64,000 nucleotides of DNA from Winogradskyella epiphytica (lineage in GTDB: Bacteria > Bacteroidota > Bacteroidia > Flavobacteriales > Flavobacteriaceae), in contig NZ_QJTD01000003.1 of NCBI RefSeq assembly GCF_003217215.1, positions 124,001-188,000 on the forward strand. Direction: 5' to 3'. Shown here piece after piece: positions 51,809-60,983 of the stretch. Position numbers and translations under genes: made by a program. Below the pieces are notes generated by a model. That model worked only from the letters and a program-made list of their open reading frames with translations, ran no database searches and was not told the DNA's origin. Within the stretch, counting starts at the first letter, position 1. The number at the start of each line of letters is the position of its first letter.

Positions 51809-53446
51809 CTACTTAATCTGTCTAGTATAAATTAAAAAGTTTCGATCTATACGAATCTCGCTGGCAGCAATAGATTTTGTTTGCCAGTCCGCTTTTGGAA
51901 ATAACCATTCAATATGGTCATCTATTTCGATTTTTATTGGCATATCAAAACCTTCAACAATACTCGTCCAACGATACTTTAATTGTCCATTTTTAATTTC
52001 ATATTCTAAAGTCGGAATTTTTGTAGTTCTTAGATATTGATTAAAAAAATCTGTCAAGTCAATCCCGGATTGTTGACTAATATAATTTTCAATCTGTTTT
52101 GTTGTCACGGTTTGATGGTAAAATTCAGAATTTAATCCTCTTAGAATTTGTCTCCATTTTTCATCATCTTCGATGAGTTGACGCAAGGTGTGAAGAATAT
52201 TCGCTCCTTTATAATACATATCGCTTGAGCCTTCATTATTTACCTCGTAATTTCCTATGATAGGTTTATCATTTTGAATATTTAATCGTGTGCCAATTAC
52301 ATAATCTGCCGATGCTTCTTTGCCGTAATGATAATCCAAAAACAAATTCTCGGAGTAAGCCGTAAAGCTTTCATGGATCCACATATCTGCGATATCCTTG
52401 TTGGTAATATTATTAGCAAACCATTCGTGTCCAGCCTCATGAATAATGATAAAATCGAATTTTAATCCCCAACCTGTACCGGAAACATCTCGACCTAAAT
52501 AGCCTTTTTTATATTTATTACCATAGGTTACTGAACTTTGGTGCTCCATTCCTAAATACGGAACCTCGACCAATTTAAAACTATCTTCGTAAAATGGATA
52601 AGGGCCAAACCAGTGCTCAAATGCTTCCATCATTTTTGGTGCATCTTTAAAATGATCTTTGGCTAATTCTATATGGTCTCTAAGAACCCAATAATCCATA
52701 TCTAATTCGCCTTTCTCTCCTTGATAAACTTCTGAAAAATTGACATAATCGCCAATATTGACATTCACGCCATAATTGTTAATTGGATTGCTTACAAACC
52801 AATGGGAGGTTACGGTTTTTTCATTTTCTACTAAGTCACGTAAGCGACCGTTAGAGACATTCATTAAACCTTTAGGATTGGTCACGCTAATTAACATGCT
52901 ATCTACTTCGTCGTACATATGGTCTTTATTTGGCCACCAAACACTAGCGCCTAATCCTTGGCAGGACGTTGCAATAAAGTGTTTTCCGTTGTCGTCCCTT
53001 TTCCATGAAAAACCACCATCCCAAGGCGCACGTTTAGCGACTTTTGGTTGACCTTCATAATAAACGTCGATGGAATTTAGTTCATCAATAAGTTGATTTT
53101 TTTTTAAGGTGATGAAGTGGGCGTTTCCATCATGTTCAACTTTAAGTTCTTTTCCATTTTGAAGAACTTTAGTGATTTGTAAAGGCGGTTGCAGGTCTAT
53201 TTGCATCACTTGATGAGGTTTCAATACTTTATATTGTATTGTATTTTTTCCTGAAATAAATTTTTCTTCAGGCTTCACCTCAATATCTAAATGATAATAG
53301 GTTAAATCCCACCACTCGCGTTCAGGTGTAATACTTCCTCTTAACGTGTCTTGTCTTGTAAATTGATTCTTGTCGGTAAGTAAACCTTGACTTTTACAGC
53401 TAGTGATAACAAACAGGACAGAGAATAGGAATAAGAATGACTTCAT
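51809..53446 (-). CDS. M1-family zinc metallopeptidase
   Basis: 545 residues with a lipoprotein signal (ITSCKS, about residue 17). The zinc motif is HEAGHEWFANNITNKDIADMWIHE, split here only for description as HEAGH plus a glutamate 18-19 residues on. The exopeptidase motif is GMEHQSS, the relative of GAMEN. An N-terminal beta domain (EREWWDLTYYHLDIEV) precedes the catalytic domain, and the usual C-terminal helical repeats are short. It would remove N-terminal residues from peptides at the envelope. It is convergent with the MoxR-type gene. Confidence 0.93.
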   Translation of the reverse strand: MKSFLFLFSVLFVITSCKSQGLLTDKNQFTRQDTLRGSITPEREWWDLTYYHLDIEVKPEEKFISGKNTIQYKVLKPHQVMQIDLQPPLQITKVLQNGKELKVEHDGNAHFITLKKNQLIDELNSIDVYYEGQPKVAKRAPWDGGFSWKRDDNGKHFIATSCQGLGASVWWPNKDHMYDEVDSMLISVTNPKGLMNVSNGRLRDLVENEKTVTSHWFVSNPINNYGVNVNIGDYVNFSEVYQGEKGELDMDYWVLRDHIELAKDHFKDAPKMMEAFEHWFGPYPFYEDSFKLVEVPYLGMEHQSSVTYGNKYKKGYLGRDVSGTGWGLKFDFIIIHEAGHEWFANNITNKDIADMWIHESFTAYSENLFLDYHYGKEASADYVIGTRLNIQNDKPIIGNYEVNNEGSSDMYYKGANILHTLRQLIEDDEKWRQILRGLNSEFYHQTVTTKQIENYISQQSGIDLTDFFNQYLRTTKIPTLEYEIKNGQLKYRWTSIVEGFDMPIKIEIDDHIEWLFPKADWQTKSIAASEIRIDRNFLIYTRQIK

Positions 53447-53499
53447 ATTGGTATATAGAAATTTGTAGTTTTATTGAATGAGATAAAGATAGAAAAATA

Positions 53500-53546
53500 A
53501 AAAAGCCAATTCGCCAAAATGGGTATTTTGGGTTGAATTGGCTTTA
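53500..53546 (-). terminator. terminator of TolB-like gene
   Basis: aaagccaattc (53502-53512) pairs with gaattggcttt (53535-53545), with an inner ccaaaat/attttgg stem and a T run on the minus strand. Near-copy of the hairpin at 54509-54553. Confidence 0.8.
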
Positions 53547-53598
53547 AAGCATTTAACTTCATATTAAAGTTAAAAAGGAGTAGGGCATAAGCTATCGC

Positions 53599-54471
53599 TT
53601 ATTTCTTTTTTGTTTCAATATCGCCTGCTATTACTAATTTTGAAGCCGTTGAATTTGTTGAAAGTCGTGATATGTCTTTGATTCCATATTTTGATAAGTC
53701 GGCAATGAATTGCCAGTCAGAATCTTCTTTTAAAGCTAATTTATATAAATTATTTGCTTTTCCTGAAAGTAATGTGTCATGATTTAACCAACATATATCT
53801 TCAACATTTTCTATACTATTTGTGATGAATATTATGTCACCATTTACAGGATTTAAAGACTTTACTTGCCATTGATCGTTATTTTCTTTTGAAATAAAAC
53901 TAACCAAATTAGAGTTTGGAATCTTATGAAAAGAACGTCCAACATTAGAAGCATATTTTGTGTTAGTGCCATCGCTTAAATTAGAAACATATAGGTTTAG
54001 CTGATCACCTTCAATGACTGCAGAAACAATGGTATTATCATTGTACCAAGTATAATAGGCAACAACTAAGTCTTTTATCAGTTCTTTAGATTGTCCGTTT
54101 TTTAAATTATACGAGTATAGTCGTTGTTTTCCGTCTTTATCTAATCGTACGGCAGAGACCTCTTGTTTATTGGGGATTTTTAATGGTGAATATTCGCCGC
54201 CTTCAGTGGAGTTAATCCACGCTTTTGAGTTATCACGAGTGTCATATTTGGAAATATCAGTTTGTCCATTTCGTGTAGATGCAAATACAATATAGCGATC
54301 ATCTATGAATGAAGGTTGATTATCATAGCCTTCATTATTTGATAGAATTTTAGCATTTTTCAATGTTATTGTAGACTGATCCGTTTCTAAATCAAATAGA
54401 AAGATTTCGATATTAGATTGTGAATAGATAGAAAGAGTAAATAAGCAAAAAAGGAATTTTAAGGTTTTCAT
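53599..54471 (-). CDS. TolB-like beta-propeller protein
   Basis: 290 residues with a signal peptide (residues 1-17, ending TLSIYSQ). The rest is a WD40/TolB-like propeller, with blades such as NQPSFIDDRYIVFASTRNGQTDISKYD and KQRLYSYNLKNGQSKELIKD, and later DICWLNHDTLLSGKANNLYKL. No catalytic residues. TolB-like propellers usually bind proteins or peptidoglycan in the periplasm. It stands alone between two near-identical hairpin terminators. Confidence 0.8.
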   Translation of the reverse strand: MKTLKFLFCLFTLSIYSQSNIEIFLFDLETDQSTITLKNAKILSNNEGYDNQPSFIDDRYIVFASTRNGQTDISKYDTRDNSKAWINSTEGGEYSPLKIPNKQEVSAVRLDKDGKQRLYSYNLKNGQSKELIKDLVVAYYTWYNDNTIVSAVIEGDQLNLYVSNLSDGTNTKYASNVGRSFHKIPNSNLVSFISKENNDQWQVKSLNPVNGDIIFITNSIENVEDICWLNHDTLLSGKANNLYKLALKEDSDWQFIADLSKYGIKDISRLSTNSTASKLVIAGDIETKKK

Positions 54472-54508
54472 TTTAACTAATTTAAATTATCTAAATATAC
54501 GGAATTAA

Positions 54509-54553
54509 AAAAGCCAATTCAACCCAATAAAAATATTGAGAGAATTGGCTTTT
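54509..54553 (-). terminator. terminator of beta-oxidation operon
   Basis: aaaagccaattc (54509-54520) pairs with gaattggctttt (54542-54553). On the minus strand this is followed by a T run after the acyl-CoA dehydrogenase stop. Confidence 0.82.
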
Positions 54554-54575
54554 AAAACATATAGTTTTCTAAAGT

Positions 54576-56384
54576 TTAGAAAGCGTATTTGTTTTCAGCT
54601 TTTACTTTTTCTGCGATTTCGTTACGTAAGTCTACGATATCCGGATAGTTTTGATACTTAGTAAAACGCTTAAGTCCCATTAACATCATACGTTGCTCAT
54701 CTCCTTCAGCAAAAGAAATAATACTTTCTTTTCCTTTTTTCTCAATGATATCTACAGCTTGGTATAAATATAATTTTGACATAGCGATTTGTACCGATTG
54801 TGAATCTTCACCAAAACGTTTAGCATTCTTTTCTGTTCTTAAGATAGCAGACTCCGCCATATAGATTTCAATTAAGATATCTGCAGCTGCAGTTAATAAT
54901 TGTTGGTGCTGTTCTAAATCTGGTCCGAATTTTTGAACTGCTCCACCAGCAACCATTAAGAAGGTCTTTTTTAACTTCTTAATCATTTCTTTTTCTTCAG
55001 AAAATAATTCAGAATAATCTGGGGTATCAAAAGAAGGAATTCCCATTAATTCTTCTTGAACTTTTTGTGCAGGACCTAATAAGTCAACATGACCTTTCAT
55101 GGCTTTCTTCACTAACATACCAACACATAACATTCTGTTAATTTCGTTAGTACCTTCATAAATACGAGCAATTCTTGCATCTCTCCAAGCGGCTTCCATA
55201 GGCGTTTCTTCTGAGAATCCCATTCCACCAAAGATTTGGATGCCTTCATCTGCAGCATTCTGAACATCTTCAGAAACGGCAACTTTTAAGATAGAACACT
55301 CAATCGCGTATTCTTCAACACCTTTTAATTCAGCTTCTTGATGTGAATTTCCAGCGGCTTCACGCATAGCGATTCTGTCTTCAATATTTTTTGAAGCTCT
55401 GTAAGTCGCTGATTCACCAACATAGGCACTAGTTGCCATTTCAGCGAGCTTTATTTTAATTGCTCCGAAATCTGCAATCGGTGTATTAAATTGCTTACGC
55501 TCGTTAGCATATTGTACAGCTGTAGTTAAAATTCTTCTTTGAGAATCTAAACAAGCTGCTGCTAATTTGATACGACCCACATTAAGAGCATTCATAGCGA
55601 TTTTGAATCCTTCGCCACGACCAGCTAACATATTTTCTACAGGAACAACCGTGTCGTTAAAGAAGACTTGACGTGTAGAACTTGCACGAATACCTAATTT
55701 ATGTTCTTCTTCACCTAATGTAATTCCGTTAGGATTGTCTTTATCATATTCAACAATAAATCCAGTAATGTTTTTATCGTCTTCAATACGAGCAAATACG
55801 ATCATCAAGCTACAGAAACCTGCATTTGAGATCCACATTTTTTGTCCGTTAATTTTATAGCTTTTTCCATCTGCTGATAGAGTAGCAGTCGTTTTACCAG
55901 AGTTGGCATCAGATCCAGCGCCTGGTTCTGTTAAACAGTAAGCACCAAACCATTCACCTGAAGCTAACTTAGGTACGTATTTTTGTTTTTGTTCTTCTGT
56001 CCCATAAAGGGTGATTGGCATAGTTCCAATTCCTGTATGTGCACCAAAAGCCGTACTAAAAGAACCTGTTCCAGATGAAATATAATCACAAGTTAGTACT
56101 GTAGAGACAAATCCCATTCCCATTCCGCCATAAGCTTCAGGTACAGCAACACTTAAGAAGCCCATATCACCAGCTTTACGCATTACTTCTTCTGTTAATG
56201 CATATTCTTTCGCTTCAAAACGTGCTTTATGAGGAATGATTTCACGATCGTTAAATTCCTTTACCGACTCTTTCATCATGGTTTGCTCTTCTGAAAAATC
56301 TTCAGGAGTAAATACGTCTTGGCAATCTGTTTCCTTTACTAGGAATTGTCCGCCTCTTAATAAGTCTTTTTCTTTTGTTTCCAT
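54576..56384 (-). CDS. acyl-CoA dehydrogenase, long (VLCAD-like) form
   Basis: 602 residues, longer than the ~380 of short-chain types because of a C-terminal extension as in VLCAD and FadE of Bacillus. Signatures: FAD/substrate segment AYCLTEPGAGSDANS, KMWISNAGF, and the end of the core IYEGTNEINRML. The catalytic glutamate is expected in YEGTNEI. It performs the first oxidation of acyl-CoA. It is the last gene of the operon with 3-hydroxyacyl-CoA dehydrogenase and thiolase genes, ending at a strong terminator. Confidence 0.94.
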   Translation of the reverse strand: METKEKDLLRGGQFLVKETDCQDVFTPEDFSEEQTMMKESVKEFNDREIIPHKARFEAKEYALTEEVMRKAGDMGFLSVAVPEAYGGMGMGFVSTVLTCDYISSGTGSFSTAFGAHTGIGTMPITLYGTEEQKQKYVPKLASGEWFGAYCLTEPGAGSDANSGKTTATLSADGKSYKINGQKMWISNAGFCSLMIVFARIEDDKNITGFIVEYDKDNPNGITLGEEEHKLGIRASSTRQVFFNDTVVPVENMLAGRGEGFKIAMNALNVGRIKLAAACLDSQRRILTTAVQYANERKQFNTPIADFGAIKIKLAEMATSAYVGESATYRASKNIEDRIAMREAAGNSHQEAELKGVEEYAIECSILKVAVSEDVQNAADEGIQIFGGMGFSEETPMEAAWRDARIARIYEGTNEINRMLCVGMLVKKAMKGHVDLLGPAQKVQEELMGIPSFDTPDYSELFSEEKEMIKKLKKTFLMVAGGAVQKFGPDLEQHQQLLTAAADILIEIYMAESAILRTEKNAKRFGEDSQSVQIAMSKLYLYQAVDIIEKKGKESIISFAEGDEQRMMLMGLKRFTKYQNYPDIVDLRNEIAEKVKAENKYAF

Positions 56385-56401
56385 TATTTTTAAGATTAAA
56401 G

Positions 56402-56424
56402 AAGATAGAGAATAGAGAATAGAC
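56402..56424. repeat. left flank repeat of four-helix-bundle gene
   Basis: Purine-rich agatagagaatagagaatag-type sequence. Its inverted counterpart lies at 56799-56828 on the other side of the gene. Confidence 0.5.
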
Positions 56425-56425
56425 C

Positions 56426-56788
56426 TTAAATGAGACTATTTTGAAATCCCATTGTCATCCTTTGGAATTCTTCTATTTTTTCTTCAAGTATTTTTAATTT
56501 GTTTTCGTTTATATAATTTCTATGCTTTGCTACTAATAGTTGTGTTCCTAATTCGAAAGACGAGCCTAATGAGATATCTAAAAAATGACTAAAGGATTTA
56601 TCTGTCCTCGCTGATCCTTCAGCTATATTACTAGGCATTGAAATTGAACATCTACTAATTTGTGAGCTTAAATCGTATCTTTCGTGCTTTGGGAAAGTCA
56701 ATAATAAATCAGAAATATCATTCGTAATCTCTAAACTGAGTTTCCAAATTTTCAAATTCTTATAATTATGTCTCTGTTTAGCACACAT
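56426..56788 (-). CDS. four-helix-bundle protein of the S23/IVS family
   Basis: 120 residues of alpha helices, with the S23 signature KNLKIWKLSLEITNDISDLL at the start and SISMPSNIAEGSARTDKSF in the middle. The family was first seen encoded in intervening sequences of 23S rRNA genes; many lone copies are scattered in Bacteroidota genomes. This one lies inside the beta-oxidation operon between thiolase and acyl-CoA dehydrogenase, flanked by inverted short repeats (see repeats). It has no link to fatty acids by sequence and may be a late insertion. Confidence 0.85.
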   Translation of the reverse strand: MCAKQRHNYKNLKIWKLSLEITNDISDLLLTFPKHERYDLSSQISRCSISMPSNIAEGSARTDKSFSHFLDISLGSSFELGTQLLVAKHRNYINENKLKILEEKIEEFQRMTMGFQNSLI

Positions 56789-56798
56789 TAGTCTTTTT

Positions 56799-56828
56799 TC
56801 TTTATTCTATGCTCTCTATTCTTTTTTA
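56799..56828. repeat. right flank repeat of four-helix-bundle gene
   Basis: Pyrimidine-rich ttctatgctctctattc, which on the other strand reads gaatagagagcatagaa and so resembles the left flank in inverted orientation. Confidence 0.5.
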
Positions 56829-58016
56829 AGAAAGAAATTCAAATATTCCACATGCACCTTGGCCAGTACCAACACACATAGTTACCGCTCCATACTTGCC
56901 TTGCATATTGCGCTTACGCATTTCATCAAATAGTTGTACTGACAATTTAGCACCTGTACATCCTAATGGGTGTCCAAGTGCAATAGCTCCACCGTTAACG
57001 TTAATGATGTCTGGATTTAGATCTAATTCTCTAATTACCGCTAAAGATTGAGAAGCGAATGCTTCGTTCAATTCAATTAACTCTAAGTCAGATTGTTTTA
57101 AACCAGCTTGTTTTAATGCCTTTGGAATAGCTTTTACTGGTCCAATTCCCATAATACGAGGCTCAACACCTGCAGCAGCATAATTAACTAAACGAGCGAT
57201 TGGTTCAAGATTTAATTCTTTTACCATCTCTTCACTCATAATCATTACGAATGCAGCACCATCACTCATTTGTGATGAGTTACCAGCTGTAACACTACCA
57301 TTGGCAGCGAATACAGGACGTAGTTTTCCTAAAACCTCTACACTTGTTCCTGCACGAGGACCTTCGTCTTTAGTTACGGTATATTTTTTAGTGGCTTTTT
57401 TACCGTTCTCATCAATATAAGTTTGCTCAACTTCAATAGGAACAATCTGATCTTGAAAACGATTTTCAGCTTGTGCTCTCAATGCTTTTACATGTGAGTT
57501 ATAAGCGAATTCATCTTGATCTTCTCGTGATACGTTGAATTGCTTAGCCACAGCTTCAGCGGTATTACCCATTCCCCAATAATAATCTTCGTGACCAGCT
57601 TTTACGGTTTCGTAATTTAATTCTGGTTTAAAACCTGTCATTGGTACAGCACTCATGCTTTCTGCACCACCAGCAATGATACAATCGGCCATTCCTGCTT
57701 GAATTTTTGCAGTGGCAATTCCGATAGTTTCAATACCTGAAGCACAAAAACGGTTCACAGTTACACCAGGAACATCAACACTGTCTAATCCAATTAAGGA
57801 AATAAAACGTGCCATGTTTAAGCCTTGTGCACCTTCTGGCATTGCGTTACCAACAATAACATCGTCAATGCGCTTTTTGTCTAAATTTGGGAGCTCCTTC
57901 ATCATATACTGAATGGTTTCAGCAGCTAATTCGTCGGTTCTCTTAAAACGGAACACGCCTTTTGGTGCTTTACCAACTGCGGTTCTGTATGCTTTTACTA
58001 TATATGCTTGTTTCAT
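56826..58016 (-). CDS. fadA: acetyl-CoA C-acyltransferase (thiolase)
   Basis: 396 residues, the usual thiolase size. The acylated cysteine is C91 (NRFCASGIE), the catalytic histidine H349 (GHPLGCTGAK) and the proton-donor cysteine C381 (MCVGTGQG). It cleaves 3-ketoacyl-CoA to acetyl-CoA and a shortened acyl-CoA. It lies downstream of the dehydrogenase/hydratase gene on the same strand, as in the Bacillus fadN-fadA-fadE order. A 76-base gap with short repeats separates them. Confidence 0.96.
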   Translation of the reverse strand: MKQAYIVKAYRTAVGKAPKGVFRFKRTDELAAETIQYMMKELPNLDKKRIDDVIVGNAMPEGAQGLNMARFISLIGLDSVDVPGVTVNRFCASGIETIGIATAKIQAGMADCIIAGGAESMSAVPMTGFKPELNYETVKAGHEDYYWGMGNTAEAVAKQFNVSREDQDEFAYNSHVKALRAQAENRFQDQIVPIEVEQTYIDENGKKATKKYTVTKDEGPRAGTSVEVLGKLRPVFAANGSVTAGNSSQMSDGAAFVMIMSEEMVKELNLEPIARLVNYAAAGVEPRIMGIGPVKAIPKALKQAGLKQSDLELIELNEAFASQSLAVIRELDLNPDIINVNGGAIALGHPLGCTGAKLSVQLFDEMRKRNMQGKYGAVTMCVGTGQGACGIFEFLS

Positions 58017-58065
58017 TTGTATTTAGTATTTAGTTGTTCGTAATTAGTATTTAGTGATTTTCAAA
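58017..58065. repeat. short direct repeats between thiolase and fadN-like genes
   Basis: tagtatttagt occurs twice (58025-58035 region and 58044-58056 region), part of a run of tatttag words. No coding potential. Confidence 0.45.
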
Positions 58066-58085
58066 TCCCTAATTTCTTATTACTT

Positions 58086-58103
58086 TTCGCAACTAGTTGC
58101 GAA
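58086..58103. repeat. 18-bp perfect palindrome across a stop codon
   Basis: ttcgcaactagttgcgaa; its central tag on the minus strand is the stop codon of the fadN-like gene. No T tract follows, so it is not a typical terminator. Confidence 0.6.
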
Positions 58104-60501
58104 GTGGTTTCCCTTTAGTTAACATGTGTTGAATTCTTTCCAAAGTCTTACGCTCAGTACATAGAGATAGGAACGCTTCACGCTCTAGGTCTAATAAGTA
58201 TTGCTCGCTAACTAAATTAGGCTCTGATAAATCACCACCAGCCATTACATAAGCTAGTTTGTTAGCGATTTTCTTATCGTGTTCGCTGATGTAGTTAGAA
58301 TCTTCCATAGAGTCTGTTCCTACTAAGAACATACCTAAGGCTTGTTTACCAAGAACTTTAACATCTGTGCGTTTAACAGGTTGTGTATAACCCATATCAG
58401 CCATTAACATAGCGTGTTGTTTTGCAACTGCTATTTGACGGTCTTTATTGACAACGACAACGTCTTTTCCTTTTTGAAGAATACCTAAGTCGAAAGCTTC
58501 ATAAGCTGAGGTTGCTACTTTTGCCATTCCAATTGTTAAGAAATATTCTTGAAGTGTATTTAATTGTACATCTCCTTTTCTGAAAGTATCTGATGCTCTT
58601 AAAGCCATTTCTTTAGAACCTCCACCACCAGGAATCACACCAACACCAAACTCAACCAATCCGATATAAGTTTCTGCTGCTGCAACTACTTTATCGGCGT
58701 GCATAGATAATTCACATCCACCACCAAGAGACATACCGTGAGGCGCGGCAATAGTTGGAATAGCAGAGTAGCGCATACGCATCATTGTATCTTGGAAGTA
58801 TTTGATAGCCATGTTTAACTCGTCATACTCTTGTTCTGCAGCCATCATGAAAATCATTCCAATGTTAGCTCCAACAGAGAAGTTTGCGGCTTGGTTACCA
58901 ACAACCAATCCTGCGAAATCCTTTTCAGCTATATCAATCGCTTTATTTAAACCTGCTAGAACGTCTCCACCAATAGTGTTCATTTTAGATTGGAATTCAA
59001 CATTTAAAATGCCGTCACCTAAATCTTCAACAACGACACCTGAATTTTTAAAGACTTCAGAAGTTTTTCTAATATTATCTAATATGATGAAACTATCTTG
59101 TCCAGGAATCTTCTCTTGAGATTTTTTAGGAATATCATAAGCGTAAGTCGCTCCATCTTTAACAGTGTAGAAAGAAGTATTTCCAGATGCTAACATGTCG
59201 TTTACCCAAGCATTAGGTTCTAAACCTTCAGCTTTCATCATTTCAATTCCTTTTTCAACACCAATAGCATCCCAAATTTGGAAAGGACCATGTTCCCAAC
59301 CAAATCCAGCTTTCATAGCATCATCGATTTTGTATAGGTCGTCCGTAATTTCAGGAATACGATTTGAAACGTATGCAAATAATGCAGCGAAACTCTTTCG
59401 GTAGAATTGACCTGCTTTATCTTTTCCTTTTACAAGAATTTTAAAACGATCGATAACCTTATCTACTGTTTTAGTTAATTCTAAAGTCGCGAATTTTGCT
59501 TTCTTAGCTGAACGGTATTCTAAAGTATTTAAATCGAGAGAAAGAATCTCTGAAGATCCATCATCTTTTCTTACTTTCTTGTAAAAGCCTTGTCCTGTTT
59601 TACTACCTAACCATTTATTGTCCACCATAGTTTTGATGAAGTCAGGCAACTCAAACAATTCTAAACGTTCATCTTTAGGACAGTTTTCTCTAATTCCGTT
59701 TGCCACGTGAACTAAGGTATCTAAACCTACAACATCAACCGTACGGAAGGTTGCCGATTTTGGACGACCAATTACTGGACCAGATAATTTATCTACTTCT
59801 TCAATAGTTAAATCTAAATCCTTAACAGCGTGGAATAAACTTTGAATACTGAAAATTCCGATTCTGTTTCCAATAAACGCAGGTGTATCTTTAGCAACCA
59901 CCGAAGTTTTTCCTAAGAATTTCTCACCATATTCATTTAAGAAATCTAAAACAGCTTGATCCGTTTTTGGTCCAGGAATAATTTCGAATAATTTTAAGTA
60001 ACGAGCAGGGTTGAAGAAGTGTGTTCCACAGAAATGTTTCTGGAAATCTTCACTGCGACCTTCACTCATAAACTTAATAGGAATACCAGACGTGTTTGAA
60101 GTAATTAAAGTTCCAGGAGTTCTGTACTTTTCTAACTTTTCAAAAACTTGTTGTTTAATGTCTAAACGTTCTACAACAACTTCCATAATCCAATCAACAT
60201 CTTTTACTTTAGCGATATCATCTTCCAAATTTCCAGTAGTGATTCGGTTAGCAAATGATGGATGGTAAAGAGGCGCAGGCTTCGATTTTATCGAAGCAGC
60301 TAAAGCGTCGTTCACCAAACGGTTACGAACAACCTTGTCTTCTAAGGTTAAACCTTTAGCTTTCTCTTTGTCAGTTAATTCTCTTGGTACAATGTCTAAT
60401 AATAGCACATCGACACCAATATTGGCGAAATGGCAAGCAATACCGCTTCCCATAATTCCGGATCCAATAATCGCGATTTTTTTAATTCTTCGTTTACTCA
60501 T
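58093..60501 (-). CDS. 3-hydroxyacyl-CoA dehydrogenase/enoyl-CoA hydratase, FadN-like
   Basis: 802 residues. The N-terminal NAD domain has GSGIMGSGIACHFA, then the 3HCDH catalytic domain with the His/Glu pair near CGTHFFNPARYLKLFEI and a second 3HCDH helical part. The C-terminal third is a crotonase fold (AAPHGMSLGGGCELSMHADK, FGVGVIPGGGGSKEM). The order dehydrogenase first, hydratase last is opposite to E. coli FadB and matches Bacillus FadN. It catalyses the middle two steps of beta-oxidation. It starts one base after the MarR stop. Confidence 0.94.
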   Translation of the reverse strand: MSKRRIKKIAIIGSGIMGSGIACHFANIGVDVLLLDIVPRELTDKEKAKGLTLEDKVVRNRLVNDALAASIKSKPAPLYHPSFANRITTGNLEDDIAKVKDVDWIMEVVVERLDIKQQVFEKLEKYRTPGTLITSNTSGIPIKFMSEGRSEDFQKHFCGTHFFNPARYLKLFEIIPGPKTDQAVLDFLNEYGEKFLGKTSVVAKDTPAFIGNRIGIFSIQSLFHAVKDLDLTIEEVDKLSGPVIGRPKSATFRTVDVVGLDTLVHVANGIRENCPKDERLELFELPDFIKTMVDNKWLGSKTGQGFYKKVRKDDGSSEILSLDLNTLEYRSAKKAKFATLELTKTVDKVIDRFKILVKGKDKAGQFYRKSFAALFAYVSNRIPEITDDLYKIDDAMKAGFGWEHGPFQIWDAIGVEKGIEMMKAEGLEPNAWVNDMLASGNTSFYTVKDGATYAYDIPKKSQEKIPGQDSFIILDNIRKTSEVFKNSGVVVEDLGDGILNVEFQSKMNTIGGDVLAGLNKAIDIAEKDFAGLVVGNQAANFSVGANIGMIFMMAAEQEYDELNMAIKYFQDTMMRMRYSAIPTIAAPHGMSLGGGCELSMHADKVVAAAETYIGLVEFGVGVIPGGGGSKEMALRASDTFRKGDVQLNTLQEYFLTIGMAKVATSAYEAFDLGILQKGKDVVVVNKDRQIAVAKQHAMLMADMGYTQPVKRTDVKVLGKQALGMFLVGTDSMEDSNYISEHDKKIANKLAYVMAGGDLSEPNLVSEQYLLDLEREAFLSLCTERKTLERIQHMLTKGKPLRN

Positions 60502-60502
60502 C

Positions 60503-60958
60503 TTACTTTAAAATGTGGTCTTTTTTATTATATATCTGTTTGTTGGAAATCATATTATTAATGACTTCTGCAACCTTGTAAAAATTTGATAATTCTTCTG
60601 GCGAGACATTCTTTTTAATAGTCTCATTAAACGTTAATACTTTTTCTTTAGAATAATTACGTTTCTCTCTACCGAACTCCGTTAAGTAAATTAATACGCC
60701 TCGTCCATCTTCAGGGTTAGGTTTGCGTTCAATCAATCCATTCGCCTCCATGGTTTTTAAAGTTCTAGAAAGGCTTGTCGCTTCCATACCCATTTTTGGT
60801 CCTAAAGAGGTTGAAGGCGTGCCTTTTTCAGGATCAATACTAAGCAAAGCAAATCCGGTGGCCATTGTGGTTCCAAATTGAGAGGCTTCTTCATTATACA
60901 TTTTGTTGACTGCTAACCAAGTGGTTCTGAGTACGTAGTCAATGGTTTTGTCTTTCAT
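60503..60958 (-). CDS. MarR-family regulator of the beta-oxidation operon
   Basis: 151 residues with a central winged helix: SLGPKMGMEATSLSRTLKTME as the HTH and LIERKPNPEDGRGVLIYLTE as the wing. MarR proteins usually repress their own operon and let go when a ligand binds. Here the likely ligand is a fatty acyl-CoA, because the gene heads the operon with fadN-like, thiolase and acyl-CoA dehydrogenase genes. Two short dyads overlap its promoter. The ligand is inferred from context. Confidence 0.88.
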   Translation of the reverse strand: MKDKTIDYVLRTTWLAVNKMYNEEASQFGTTMATGFALLSIDPEKGTPSTSLGPKMGMEATSLSRTLKTMEANGLIERKPNPEDGRGVLIYLTEFGREKRNYSKEKVLTFNETIKKNVSPEELSNFYKVAEVINNMISNKQIYNKKDHILK

Positions 60959-60975
60959 TAAAAATGTTTCAAACC

Positions 60976-60983
60976 CAAATATA
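60976..60983 (-). promoter_or_regulatory. -7 box of marR-fad operon
   Basis: TATATTTG on the minus strand, 18 bases upstream of the MarR start codon. Confidence 0.65.
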
